From: Cheilinus undulatus
Lineage: Eukaryota; Chordata; Actinopteri; Labriformes; Labridae
DNA length: 64,000 nucleotides
Direction of reading: 5' to 3'
NCBI RefSeq assembly: GCF_018320785.1
Contig: NC_054867.1
Coordinates: forward strand, 23,377,855-23,441,854
Of the stretch, positions 10,889-22,759 are shown in pieces. The first letter of the stretch is position 1. The number at the start of each line of letters is the position of its first letter. A model generated the notes under the pieces. It was not told the origin of the DNA. It saw only the letters and a program-made list of their open reading frames with translations, and did no database searches. A program made the translations under genes and the position numbers.

Positions 10889-12511
10889 CACCGCGTTCCA
10901 CATTATTATGCAAATTACGTTTTTCTCTGATTTTCCTAAATATTAATGCAAATGACAGTCAGAATATTTTTCAAGTCATCAGCCATTAGAGCATAATTCA
11001 AATGATTTTGAACAAACTTCATAATGACAAAAGTTACTTTTTAAAAAATAAAAATCTCAAAATGCACTGTTCCACATTATTAAGCACAACAGCTTTTTAA
11101 AACATTTTATAGGTTGTAAAGAACTGAAAATGGTCATGTGTAAAAATTGCAGCATCAGGGGGTCATATTTACTGAAATCAAAGATATTTCAATCAAAAAC
11201 ATCTTAACAGGACAAGTTCCATGTTAATATAGGAGCCCTTCTTTGATATCACCTTCACTATTCTTGCATCCATCGAACTTGTGAGTTTTTGGAGAGTTTC
11301 TGCTTGATTTTTTTTTTTTTTGCAGGATGTCAGAATATCTTCCCAGAGCTGCTGTTTTGATGTGAACTTCCTCCCACCCTCATAGATCTTAAGCTTGAGG
11401 ATGCTACAAAGGTTCTCAGTAGGGTTGAGGTCAGGGGAGGATGGGGGCCACACCATGAGTTTCTCTCCTTTTATGCCCATAGCAGCCAATGACACAGAGG
11501 TATTCTTTGCAGCATGAGATGGAGCATTGTCATGCTTGAAGAAAATTTTGCTACAGAAGGCACGATTCTCTTTTTGTACCATGGAAGAAAGTGGTCAGTC
11601 AGAAACTCTATATACTTTGCAGAGGTCATTTTCACACCTTCAGGGACCCTAAAGGGACCTATCAGCTCTCTCCTCATGATTCCGGCCCAAACATGACTCC
11701 GCCCCCTCCTTGTTGACGTCCCAGCCTCATTGGGACATGGTGGCCATCCACCAACCATCCACTACTCCGCCATCTGGACCATCCAGGGTTGCACGGCACT
11801 CATCAGTCAACAAGACTGTTTGAAAATGAGTCTTCATGTATTTCTGGGCCCACTGCAACCATTGCTGCTTCTGAGCACTGGTAAGGGGTGGCTGAATAGC
11901 AGGTTTATACACGACTGCAAGCCTCTGGAGGATCCTACACCTTGAGGTTGGTGGGACTCCAGAGGCACCAGCAGCTTCAAATACTTGTTTGCTGCTTTGT
12001 AATGGCATTTTAGCATCTGCTCTCTTAATCTGATGAATTTGTCCGTTGTTCCTCATTATGTCTTTATCTGCACAAACCCATCTGTGCTCTGAATCAGACA
12101 CAAATTTCTTCACAGTACGATGATCATGCTCAATTTTTCCTGAAATATCGAATGTTTTCATATTTTGACAATATATTTGATATTTGACAATATATTATAT
12201 TTAATATTATATATTATATAATATTTGACAATATTTTGACTATTTGACACTTTTCAGCAGCAGAGAAATCCTTTTTCTTTCCCATATTGCTGAAACCTGT
12301 GGCCTACTTAATAATGTGGAACATGTGGAAAAGTGCATTTTGAGGTTTTTATTTAAAAAAAATTAATAGTTATCATTATGAAGTTTGTTCAAAAACATTT
12401 AAATTATACTCTAACTGTTGATGACTTGAAACATATTCTGACTGTCATTTGCATTGATATTTAGAAAATCAGAGAAAAAAGGTTGTTTGCATAATAACGT
12501 GGAACGTGGTG
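10889..12511 (-). mobile_element. Tc1/mariner transposon with long TIRs (DD37E spacing)
   Basis: Both ends read CACCRCGTTCCAC and are flanked by TA (10887-10888 and 12512-12513). The inverted repeats extend about 205 bp (10889-11090 and 12305-12511). Each TIR repeats the GTTCCACATTATTA motif at its outer and inner ends, an IR/DR arrangement. A single transposase gene lies between on the minus strand but is disrupted. The size of about 1.6 kb matches full-length Tc1-like elements. The two TIRs differ at several sites, so the copy is not recent. Confidence 0.9.
11193..12285 (-). pseudogene. Transposase pseudogene, Tc1/mariner type
   Basis: A plausible start at 12285 (MGKKKDFSAAEK) leads into the helix-turn-helix region, which is interrupted at 12160-12250 by AT-rich tandem copies of a TATTTGACAATAT unit. 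The catalytic domain then reads in alternating frames: the first Asp in LLTDECRATL, the second in KHDNAPSH and the Glu in PDLNPTEN. Frame changes near 11740 and 11560 separate these segments. In the last segment, 37 residues lie between the second Asp and the Glu, against 34 in classical Tc1. The copy cannot encode a working transposase as it stands. Confidence 0.85.
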
Positions 12512-13250
12512 TATATAAATATTTTCCTTTTATGCCATTTATTGGAAAAAATAAAGACAGACACAATGACTCTTTTTCTCAGATTTATTTTATTCAGATG
12601 TCTCTGATGCCATTTGCTGCAACCTCATGAAGGATGCTGCCCAGAATGACCGTACAAAATAAAACTGGTTTCAGTGTTGTTCAATCTTTGAGGAAAGGCA
12701 AAACTAAGCAGTGAAACAGTTGAAAAGCATGAAAAACGAACAAGTCAGCAGTCAATCAGGACAAAGTCCAACTGTAAACATTTAAAGTCTTTCAAATATA
12801 TATATTTTTTTACTTATCAGGATTGGCCAGTGGCTTTTCCTTTTTCCAAAATAAGCACTTAAATGTCGAATGAGACAACAAATTATTGCATAATGATGAG
12901 TAAATTTCATGAGTCCAAAACACTGCAACAAAAGTACTTATTTTCACGTTTTCTTTGCTTAGTTTTAACATTTCATCTGAGTAGTTCCTTCTTTTATTTA
13001 TTTTTTTTTTTTTCAATTTTTCGTGGTAGTTTGTGTAGAGTGAAAAAACTGCCTTACAAACTGACTTGGTCTTAGAGTGTTTCAGGCTATGATTACCCTC
13101 AGAAGTTCTTTAAAACTCTTAGCATACTTTCAGGAAGTTTTGTGATATTCAATCTCTTGTGGAGCATGTTAAACAGCATTGGATAGCACCATAAAAGTGT
13201 ACAGATGTAGACCAAACACAAGCTTCTGAAGGGAAGATGGATGGCTCTCC
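12512..13250. other. 3' flank of gene B
   Basis: AT-rich DNA between the transposon and gene B's stop codon, probably including the 3' UTR. Candidate AATAAA signals on the minus strand lie at 12993-13002 and 12584-12594. I cannot choose between them. Confidence 0.4.
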
Positions 13251-13252
13251 TT

Positions 13253-16200
13253 TTAATAGGCTCTCTTGGAATTGACTGAGGTGACAGTGGACCTGGTGAT
13301 GGTAGCACCACCAGAACTCCCAACCAAAACACCACCATAGCCAAAACCACCACCGGCGCTGCAACTTGAATATCCTCCAGAGGACTGCTGGACGTGGATG
13401 GTTGCGTTGGATCCTCCACTGGCCAGCCTAATAGTGGACAAAGAAGAGGTTAGTCCTTCATTCAGAGATGATGCTGATTCTGCAGCCATGAAACTACATG
13501 AAAAATTCAGCTTTATCCAACCTGTCCTCTTCTCCTTCCAGCAGTTTCCTGTAGGTGGCAATTTCGATGTCCAGGGCCAGTTTGACGTTCATCAGCTCCT
13601 GGTATTCTCGCACCTGGCGGGCCATGTCTTGCTTGGCTCTCTGCAGAGCATCCTCCAGATCTCTGATGCGGAGTTTAGCATCTTTTACGGCCAGCTCACC
13701 ACGCTCCTCAGCCTCTGCGATCTGAGCTTCAAGGTTGGCTCTCTGTGGAAGTTTAAATCATGGTTGAATTATACTTCAGCTAATAATGTGTTTCATTCAT
13801 TCCAAGGCATTCAACAATGATATCTTCACACATACCTGTGCCTTGACAGCTTCAATCTCATTTTGAAGACGGGCAATCATACGGTTTAGCTCAGCAATCT
13901 CAGCCTTGGTTGTGCGAAGGTCATCACCATACTGTCCAGCAGAGGTCTGCATCTCTTCAAACTGGTTTGAACCAATACAAAGATGTGTATTAAGAACATT
14001 AATCTAAGATCTACATGAAGTCTGCATGAAGGAGAGAATTGATTACATCTTTTTTATTCCCTCACCTTCTGTCTGTACCAGGTTTCTGCCTCAGCCTTGC
14101 TTTTGTTGGCAATGTCCTCATACTGTGCACGCACTTCAGCCACAATAGCGTCCATGTCCAGGTTGCGGCTGTTGTCCATCTCCACGATGACGGAGGTGTC
14201 CTTGATCTGGCCCTGAAGCTCACGGAGTTCCTACAGAACCAATGGATGTTGCAATAATTAATCATTTGCTTAGCTGTAGAGTTAGCAAGGTCTTATAGTA
14301 GAGTTTTGATACTTACAGCCTCATAGACAGCCCTGAGGAAGTTGATTTCATCCTGAAGAGCATCGACTTTGGCTTCCAGCTCTACCTTGTTCATGTAGGC
14401 GGCGTCAACATCCTGAATATTGGTTGAAAAAGGAAAAGTTATACTTTGTATCAAGCTGTGGTGTAAAAAAAGTTCTAACTGAGCATCTTTATTGCACCTT
14501 CTTCAGGAGCACAAACTCATTCTCAGCCGCGGCACGTTTGTTGATTTCGTCTTCATATCTGCAGGAAAACAAGGGATGTGCTTGAGTACATTTGCTTAAT
14601 CTTGGATGTTCACTCACCACGTCCACAGTTTAACTTGGTGCATAGTAAGTAGCATAAGTAGTGATCACACTCACTTCCTCTTGAAATCCTCAACCAGGCC
14701 CTGCATGTTCCTCAGCTCTCCCTCCAGCTTGACCTTCTCGTTGCCCAGTCCGTCCAGCTGTCTGCGCAGGTTGGCGATGTAGGCCTCAAACATGCCCTCG
14801 ATGTTTGAGCGGGTGGTGGTCTGTTCCTGCAGGAGACTCCATTTGGTCTCCAGCATCTTGTTCTGCTGCTCCAGGAAACGGACCTGTGAAGACACCAAAC
14901 GACAGTTTGTCATATGTTTTAAAAGTCATCTCAAAACAGTGCTGTGATAAAGTGGCCTGGCTTTAATTGCCAATGAGTCTCTGACGGCTCAAGTCAATAT
15001 GTTGTGAGACCCTTTCAAATTAAAACAGTTTCTAAATGGAAGCTTAAGTGCTTGAAAGAGCTGTGTCTTATTCCATCTGGCATAACAATGACTAGCCTTT
15101 TCCTGCATCACTGATAAGCTATCACCATGTCTAAATCGCCACACCCTAACTATAACATTTGTCACACAGGGCGACATACTTTATCCTGCTTTTTTAAAGT
15201 TTTTTGATACTGCAAGTTCCAAATGAGAGCCAACATACATCCTTTTAATCTCCAAAATAATTCATCTTTTATTTTTCCAGATGTGTTTCACCAGCATATA
15301 TGTGTGGCTTTAAGGATTTCACCCTTTGTTTCCATGGCTATGACTCATCCTGTGTCGAGCTATGAAGGCCACAGTCAGTCTAGTAATAAAAAAAACTAGG
15401 TGTGGCAGACTAACCACAGACAACAAAGCATTGCACCAACCTGAAATAAGTCCTTTGTTTTCTAAGTTTTTGACCCATTGCCAATTTTTTGAGTAGAATG
15501 CTGCCTAAAGGAAGTAGTTATGTGGCCTGTAAGCATGAACACAGCTTTGGAATTTTATTATAAAACAAGGGAAAGTCGATTTACTTCCCTGTGCTTAACA
15601 TTCCTGTTGCCTTAACGACCAGGTGATAGGTGCAATGTGCAAATGACAGACTTTGAACTCTGTGGGTGTAGTAAATATAGTAGATCCCTGTTTTCTCTGC
15701 CATTCTCCAGGAACCATATGGGCGAGTCACTGTAATATAATCCCCACCCTTGTTTAGATAGTGGGCAGAGATGGCACAGCAGGCTCTGGCTGGGTTTGCA
15801 GGCCGCGTAAATGTGGGACGGGGCTGCAGACAGGTATTTAGTTTTTTTTATAAGCAATGCTAATCCTAGAGGCTGTTACTCATTAATGAATATAACATCA
15901 CAAAGATAAGATTCAGAGCTCTCTTGCTGTGTTAGCATTGACAGTAAAAATATCCTCTTTGAAGTGACGAAGCAGAGTTCTGCAGTTTGAGCTGACATCC
16001 AAAGGACATTGCTACAAGAACACAGATTAATACAGGAGTAAAATTCTTTTTGATTACAAGTTGAAGAGGCAAAGAAGGTTGATTCACTGTCAACAGCTGT
16101 TAGATTTTAAATGCTGACCAGGCATTATCATCATAATGATAACAAGGCCTATTCATAAGACAGGTCACACAAAAGTCTCGGGGACTAACCTTGTCAATGA

Positions 16201-16534
16201 AAGAGGCGAAGCGGTTGTTGAGGGTCTTGATCTGCTCCTTCTCCTGGGTGCGCACAGCCTGGATGGTAGGGTCAATGTCCAGGCTCAGAGGGGTCAGCAG
16301 GCTCTTGTTGACTTGGACAGTTGTGATCGGTGCGATTCCTTGCTGGCTGTAAAGACCACCAGCCATTGAAGCACTTAGACCACCACCAATATTGCTTGAA
16401 AAGCCGTAACCAGGTGCAGAACCAACGGTATAACTTGTTCTTTTCATAGAGTAGCTGCTTGGTCCAGCAACAGACCTCCTGCTAGTACTGCCAGAGCCAG
16501 AGCCGGAGATTGAGATTGCTTTCCTTTGGAACAT
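13253..16534 (-). CDS. Type II keratin (krt8-like), gene B, lacking the last intron
   Basis: Eight exons on the minus strand: 16190-16534, 14675-14883, 14498-14558, 14317-14412, 14066-14230, 13836-13961, 13522-13742 and 13253-13427. They join in frame to 465 residues. The head (1-97) is Ser/Gly-rich with an [17 protein letters not shown] segment also seen in gene A. The rod (about 98-407) has [20 protein letters not shown] and [12 protein letters not shown]. The tail (409-465) ends SKRAY. Unlike genes A and C, the tail is encoded by one 175-bp exon: the position of intron 8 is crossed without a break (SSGG-YSS). Parts of exons 4-5 and 7-8, with introns 4 and 7, are identical to gene A. The start ATG (MFQRK) has a GCAGCC context. 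Role as for gene A: a filament subunit pairing with a type I keratin. Confidence 0.95.
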
Positions 16535-16556
16535 GGCTGCAGAAGTGGATGTTTGT

Positions 16557-16810
16557 CAACTTTTAGCAGAGAACTGAAGATGTGCAGGCTTCAAAAGGAG
16601 AGCCAAGTCCCTCTGAGTGCCTGACTGCAGACTCTGCGTGCTTTTATGCCTGAGTGAGGGGGAGGATCCTCCCCAGCCTCTTCAACTTGTACTCTCACTT
16701 TTGCTGTCCAGCCTACAAGCCTCTGGCTCTGAATGACAGGAGTGGCCGATCCTGTAAAACAGGTGGGGAGGGATTGTCAGGAGATAAGCAGTGACACACC
16801 CTGCACCAGG
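16557..16810 (-). promoter_or_regulatory. Promoter block shared with gene A
   Basis: Counterpart of 4018-4290. The 5' UTR and core promoter are nearly identical to gene A. Distal islands (TCACTTTTGCTGTCCAG, GAGATAAGC, GTGACACACCCTGCA) keep the same order, with intervening sequence changed. This is compatible with similar expression of the two genes. Confidence 0.5.
16641..16648 (-). promoter_or_regulatory. TATA-like box of gene B
   Basis: CATAAAAG on the minus strand, 107 bp upstream of the start codon, in the flank shared with gene A. The cap site is expected near 16610-16615. Confidence 0.6.
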
Positions 16811-16814
16811 AGAG

Positions 16815-17280
16815 GCTGAGGGGGGACAGAGTGAGAGTTGAAGAAGAGTAGTGAAAATGTGATCATGAGAAGGAAAAAAGCCTCTTAGCGAGCTCAGACA
16901 GTGTCAGACTTGTTTGTAGTGCTTAAGGTCAGCTTTTAGTCAGGCCACCAAGAATTAAAGATAAGATCCAATGAGGAAAGGGAATGATTTCATAATATAA
17001 CTTAACTCAATCTGGTATTTACTGGACATCATTTATTTCCTACGCAGCTCCAATTTTTTAATCAATGTAAACTCAGTGTATGTTAATGTTTTTCAAATCT
17101 TCTTTCTGAATAGAAATGTGATGATCAAAGGCAGCCAGGCAGCAGAGTGGATTTTGACACCATCCTGTAGCAGAGAGAACCTATTTAAAACAGTTGTAAG
17201 ATCTTGTTTCCATCAATTACAAACCATCTCCAAAATAAAAACAATACTAATTCATTAGGGCCTAGAAAAAATAATTCACA
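16815..17280. other. Intergenic DNA, nothing assigned
   Basis: Distal upstream region of gene B. No exon or clear repeat is recognisable. Confidence 0.4.
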
Positions 17281-17725
17281 CCCTCCAGATTAGACTACTG
17301 TAATTCACTGTCCTCCGGTTTAAACCAAAAATCTCTCTCTCACCTCCAGTTTGTCCAAAATGCAGAAGCTGGTTTTAACAGATGACATCACACCAATCCA
17401 ATTCAGCATCTTTATACTGGCTTCCCATTTGTTTCAGAATTGATTTTAAGATTTCACTCATTACTTTTAAACCACTTATAGCTCTGGTTCAAATCTATAT
17501 TACAGAACTTTTAACCCCCCTTAGATCCGTGGGCAGGGGGTCTCCTGGTCATTCCAAAGTCAAGACTTAAAACTAAGGAGTGATAGGGCCTTTTCCATCA
17601 GGGCCCCTTGACTTTAGAACAACCTGAGGAGATAAGGCATGTAGAATCAAGGACATTTTTTAAATTCAGTCTTCAGACTCATTTTTTAGACTTGCTTCTA
17701 TGTGATGTAGGTAGCTAGGTAGGTA
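17280..17725 (+). mobile_element. L2-type LINE fragment (3' part of ORF2)
   Basis: The translated sequence starts RLDYCNSL at 17288, followed by HLQFVQNAEAG and later a decayed WLP...RIDFKI...PL stretch. This order is typical of the region after the reverse transcriptase in L2/Maui-like LINEs. Stops and frame changes are frequent. It is a 5'-truncated relic in plus orientation. Confidence 0.75.
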
Positions 17726-17729
17726 CAGT

Positions 17730-18570
17730 GATAAAATCAAACTGGTGTTCTATACACTTTTTAGATTGCAGTTTTAATCTGAAATATATATGAAGTTTGT
17801 GATACATTGTATTGTGTTAAAAAGTGGTCATTAATCAGCATGAGATAAATGTAAGTATTACTGCAGTCGATTTCATTCCCAAAAGCCTGTGTCCTCTGAC
17901 TCTTATCATTATTTTGATCTGCGAAATACATATAAACTAATTCAGATGGCTACACCTTTATCAGCTGCATTATTGGAATCATCTGCATATTACATAGCTG
18001 TGTAGGATACGTGGTGCAGATTGGTCAATTACAATGCTGCAAAGTCTGTATTCTAAAGCAGAGTGTCATGATGTACAAGACTTCCTCTATGGTTGGTGTG
18101 ATAATCAAAGAATCTAGAGGACTTACTATTGGTATTTATCAGAGATTATGTGCTTTTTGATGGTCTGCCTATTGAAAAAAATGCAAAAAGTCTCTTTGTG
18201 CTGCTATCAGAAGTGGTACACATGCTAAGGCATGATTGGGATTATTTCAGGTTACTTTGGTTTATTCAAAGTTGTTTCAACGTTGGGAAAACCTGATGCT
18301 GCTGACACAAAAATGATTCCCAGTCCAATCCTTATAGTGACTACATGTTATTAAGTTAACACTGGTACTGGATTCACCAAACAACAACACAGCTCAAAAA
18401 GTTTGATGTTTCATCACTCCTTGTCCCCGTTGGAGTCTGTTGGATTTTTTTTACAAAAAAGTTCTTTAAACACCACCATGTCCCATACAATATTCCATTT
18501 CATGTTCACTTCATGCACCATCTTCAGTTTTGTAGATCTCCCTATCATGGCACTTTGCCTTTGTTCACCA
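17730..18570. other. Intergenic DNA, nothing assigned
   Basis: AT-rich sequence without recognisable exons or repeats. Confidence 0.4.
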
Positions 18571-18574
18571 CTAG

Positions 18575-19320
18575 TCAAGGCTGCCCACAAGGGGGGATAA
18601 ACGGGAGAGCTTTCTGGGGCCCAACCAAACTGGGGATCCATGGAGGTCAGCAAAATCATGGTCCATGGTAAAGTAAAGCTGTAATATACAGTGCTTAACA
18701 AATTTATTAGACCAGCTGTCATATTTGTCTCAGAGACCATCCAGCATTATGAAGTGCTTTAATGCGGACTCTTTCATTTTCAGTGAGCTCTCCATGTTCT
18801 ACCATTTTGAACAGGAATGAGGAATTTCAAACTGAATTCACTTTTTTATACCCACATTTGAGCCGGCTCACTGGCTTCTCTGAGAAGTCAGAAATTAATC
18901 AAGCATAATATTCAACCACTTAAAAACTAATTTTTCTGTTCAGGAATGCAAGTAAATAACTACAATTTGACATATTAATCAAGAAATAATAATGTGCTTT
19001 ACTATTTTTTCAGTTTTTTTGTAAATCAGTACATTTGAAAATTCATGGATAACAATAATAATTATATTTTAGCATTAAAAATATCATTTGGGTTAAAGAG
19101 CTTCTACATATTGGTGTATTAACCATTGCAGAAACATAAAAAATGTTTTTTGGCAATGACCAGTGCTGTTAATTTAGGGCAGCTGTGGCATAAACCTTAC
19201 TTTGGGTGGTGGTCTAATAAATTTGTTAAGCACTGTACATATTTTATTTTTAACCTGAATAATTATCACTTTTATCAAAGCAACAAGAAATAGTCTTATT
19301 GCTTAAGCTGTATAGCCTTT
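18575..19320. repeat. Second copy of the 5905-type repeat, split by an insertion
   Basis: 18575-18686 matches the start of the 5905-6030 repeat (GGGGGGATAAA...GGGAGAGCTTTCTGG). The match resumes at 19238 with CATATTTTATTTTTAACCTG. The intervening 18687-19237 is a separate element with inverted ends. Confidence 0.6.
18687..19237 (+). mobile_element. Miniature inverted-repeat element, copy 1
   Basis: The left end reads TACAGTGCTTAACAAATTTA and the right end is its complement, so the TIR is about 26 bp with TA at both borders. The element is 551 bp with no coding frame, and a second copy in opposite orientation lies at 24426-24979. Size, TA target and terminal form suggest a non-autonomous Tc1/mariner-type element. 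Confidence 0.85.
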
Positions 19321-19329
19321 ATCAAAATA

Positions 19330-21180
19330 TAAATCCCTTTTCATGAAACAGAATTAACTTTTTATTGGTGATCTTAACAGTGTGGATGCATACATTGGAC
19401 TAAACCACTAAGAAAGTAATTTCAGACATGATTTCATCTTAAACTAATATGATTTGACTATAACTGTTGCCTAAGTGCTCTCTTAACTTAGTTAACTGAA
19501 TACAGTTATGATCTGTGTTTTACCAGATTTGGTATGCCCAAGAACATCACTAATCTGCATGCATGGCAAATTTGCAAATTTGCTATTCGGATTAGAAACG
19601 AAGAGACTGCAACAGAAAAAGGAGTATGCATTGCTAACCTCTAACTAAAGAAGCCCAAAAAGTTGGGTGACTCTACCACAGACTTTATTTTCATCTAACA
19701 TCAGTTGGTAGGTACTAATGCCAATAAAGAGGCAGAGAAACATAAGAGAGGCAAATTAAGAAGCCAAATCAAATCAGCACTCAACTAAGCAATTGGTTTT
19801 TTTTTAGTAATATAAATGACATCCATATATTAGACCACTGATTGTTCACTGTTACAAATAAACATTTATATTATAAAGAAATTTGGATCTGTAGGAATAT
19901 CTGAATGAGAATTCTGTTAGTTATCATAAGTTAGTCATGCAGGGATTAATATTAAGTGGCTATGGTTATAGTATGATTAAAGTTTATTTGAATAAATACC
20001 TAAGGCACACGTCCTGTTATAGTCCTGTTACAACAGAGATCAAAATGTTTCAAAAGCTGCCAAAGAGTTGCTACACATTCCCATGCTTCAGGCTAATGGT
20101 AGGCTTGTTTTCTTTTAGGAATATTCTTGTAGTTAAAAAGGATCAAACGACAGATCAATGTCGTGCACAGAGTTTGGTTTATTCTCACTGCTGCCTCTCT
20201 TTCCTCCCTCTGCACTTTTGATGTAGGTGAGGCCTGCATTCTTTTTCATTCTTCCCCAACTTTTCACAAGCACATGCCTTCAATTTCTACCTTGGTGTGG
20301 AACTTTACTCTAAAGCTCAAATCTCTTCTGTCCCACAACTTGGAGAAATTTTATGTGCAAGCTTTCCTTCTTTTGAACTTTTAAAAGATGCACGGAAGAC
20401 AGTGAGTCTTAAGAAATATCTGACCTTTTACAAAAGAAAAAAACAACCATACTTGCACACAGTTAACCTCCTGCATCTCTTTTACTGCAACTCACATAGG
20501 GCCAGATTTTAACACCAACACTCCACGTTGATAATATGCCAGTAAATCACAAACACACAATAACGATGGGCAACAAGGGCATGCCCCTCAGCTGACCTGA
20601 ACATACACACTTTTGAGAAACTGATTGTTGAGCATGAGAGGTAAGAAGTTTCACTGGAGCAGCAAAGATAGTCATCCAGGAAAGTCTCACTGATGATGTA
20701 ACTTCAAGTACAGTTGACAGTGATCACAATCACCATGAGTTATGTCTTGTCTTGTCCAAAGTGATGTTGTTGTTCGCTGTCATAACTCTGTCATGTCTGG
20801 ATTAGTTGGAGCCTCTCAACATGCATAAACTCTTCAACTACATTAAAGTCCATGTTACCAGATGTGTGAATGGAGAGTTTGTCATGTTTCTGCTCAGGTG
20901 CATGAATCTTAAGTAATAATTCAAAATAGAGACGTGTGTGTCTCAGAATGTGGGGCAGGGTGAGGGTAGTAAGTTCAAGGGACAATTCTGAGTCCATGTG
21001 TTAATGTGTTTGCATTATTCCTTATGGGAATGTGAAGAGTCGGAAACCTTTTTGCCTTTTTGTGGTTTTATTGAGTGGACCTCACAGATGCACAAAGATC
21101 TTTCCAGCTAGTTGACAAACAGTTATATCTAGTAATGCCTTACATCTGTTATCATTATGATCATCATTATGATCATTTAT
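19330..21180. other. Intergenic DNA, nothing assigned
   Basis: Short open frames are present but none shows a domain or exon-like structure. Confidence 0.4.
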
Positions 21181-21184
21181 GATG

Positions 21185-22015
21185 CTGAATTAGTGACATC
21201 TTTTAAATCACTTCTTAAAACTCATTTTTATAGACTTGCTTTTATGGGATGCCATCTAATGTCTAATGTCTTCTAATGTCTTTTAATGTCTTTTACTGTC
21301 TTCTGTCTTTTTATCATTTCTCTCTCTAGTTCTTCTACTTTACTGTCAAATTTAACCTTAAAACCTCTATATCTGCTCTTCGCGACTTTGTATTTTATGC
21401 TTATTGATTCTTATGCAATATCTCCACCTCTCTTACTTGCTTTATAGAGCCCCCCTGCTTTAATTGTTTCCCCTTCTTCTTGCTCCTGTGCCAGTTTTAC
21501 CAGACTATTATCATTATCATGATTATCATTAATATCTTTTACTGTCTAGAATTTTAATTTTCTTGTGCTGACTTATTAATCTCTACACATTTGAATTGTT
21601 TTTATTCTCATTCTTACCATTTTTTTTTCTGGTCCTTAGGTCTTTTTTATGCAGTCGGTTCCTGTGTTGCCTGGATTGGAATTGGTCTAGGTCATTCTGG
21701 GTTTTTATTTTTATTTTTATTCGTGGTCTTCCTTTTTATTACAGAATCTTTTCATATCTGGGTTTTTATGATGTCTCTATAAGCTGACACCATTTTGTCT
21801 TTAAAATGTTCTGCTAGTTTTTATGATGTTGGAGTTACATTGCTGGCTGAGTTTTTCATGGGTTCTTCTGTTGTTGGGGTTTTCTCTTTCTTGTGATGTT
21901 TTTGTTGTTTGTGTTTTGCTTTGTAATGGTGATTCTGCTTGTTGTCAAAGCACTTTGTAAACCTCTATTTTTAAAGGTGCTATACAAATAAAGTTTATTA
22001 TTATTATTATAGTTT
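21185..22015 (+). mobile_element. 5'-truncated LINE tail (L2-like)
   Basis: FKSLLKTHFYRLAF appears in translation near the left end, as at the C terminus of L2-like ORF2. The stretch ends in TGCTATACAAATAAAGTT followed by TTATTATTATTA, a characteristic 3' end of fish L2-like LINEs. Confidence 0.65.
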
Positions 22016-22094
22016 ATTATCTTAAAGCTTAACTAAAGAATGCAATTTCTGAAGAAATTGCGCTGTGAATGTTGATTTGATGAATGACTGCACC

Positions 22095-22227
22095 GAACTG
22101 CTAATGCTGGGTTGGAAAAATCCCTGAATGAAGCTAACTTTAATCTTGAATGGCTGACACTGACCTGCTAATGCAGGGTTGGAACAATCTAAGAAAGAAG
22201 CTTAATGTAATCTTGAATGGCTGGGCA
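22095..22227 (+). repeat. Imperfect tandem duplication, about 70 bp unit
   Basis: The order CTGCTAATGC..GGGTTGGAA...AATCTTGAATGGCTG occurs twice in a row (about 22095-22158 and 22166-22227). Confidence 0.6.
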
Positions 22228-22745
22228 GAGGGCAGAGGCTTTGAAAAAAACATGGAGGGTGATTGGATGAACGTTCTGTCTGTCACTTTACGGGCCAATC
22301 AGAGCAACAAAACATGTGACATAGCTGCTGTCGAGCTGCGCCCCTACTGAGGAATAAGCTCCATAGAGAACTGCATAACATGAACAATGGCAACTGTAGA
22401 CATGTCAGTACACAAATTTTGTCGTTTTTGAAAAGAAAACAACTCAATGCTGTTCTTTGTTCTTCTTTTAACAAAGAAATGTCGTCAAGATCTGATAAAA
22501 CTGACACTTTAGCAGCATCATCACTAATGTCTTCCTCCATAATTGCACCGGCCTCTTGTTGCTGCTTGCTTACATCACGACGCCGCTGCGCCTGAAAGTA
22601 CTGCCCCTCGTCGCTGATTGGTCCTGTCACTTTCTAACTGGGCCCAAAAGGTTCAGATGAGAGCTTTGCAAGATGGATTTGCCAGTGAGAAACATGGAAA
22701 CATGCAACATCCTTCTACTTTGCAAGGTTAACTTCAGGCTGTAAC
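22200..22745 (+). repeat. Non-autonomous repeat family R, copy 1
   Basis: Shares long blocks with 31830-32470 (inverted) and 60560-60960 (direct). The blocks include GGGCCAATCAGAGCAACAAA, GCCCCTCGTCGCTGATTGG, GGTCCTGTCACTTTCTAAC and GCCAGTGAGAAACATGGAAA. No intact gene is inside. It serves as an uninterrupted reference for the SINE insertion at 60614. Confidence 0.65.
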
Positions 22746-22759
22746 GGTGCAAAGTTGCT

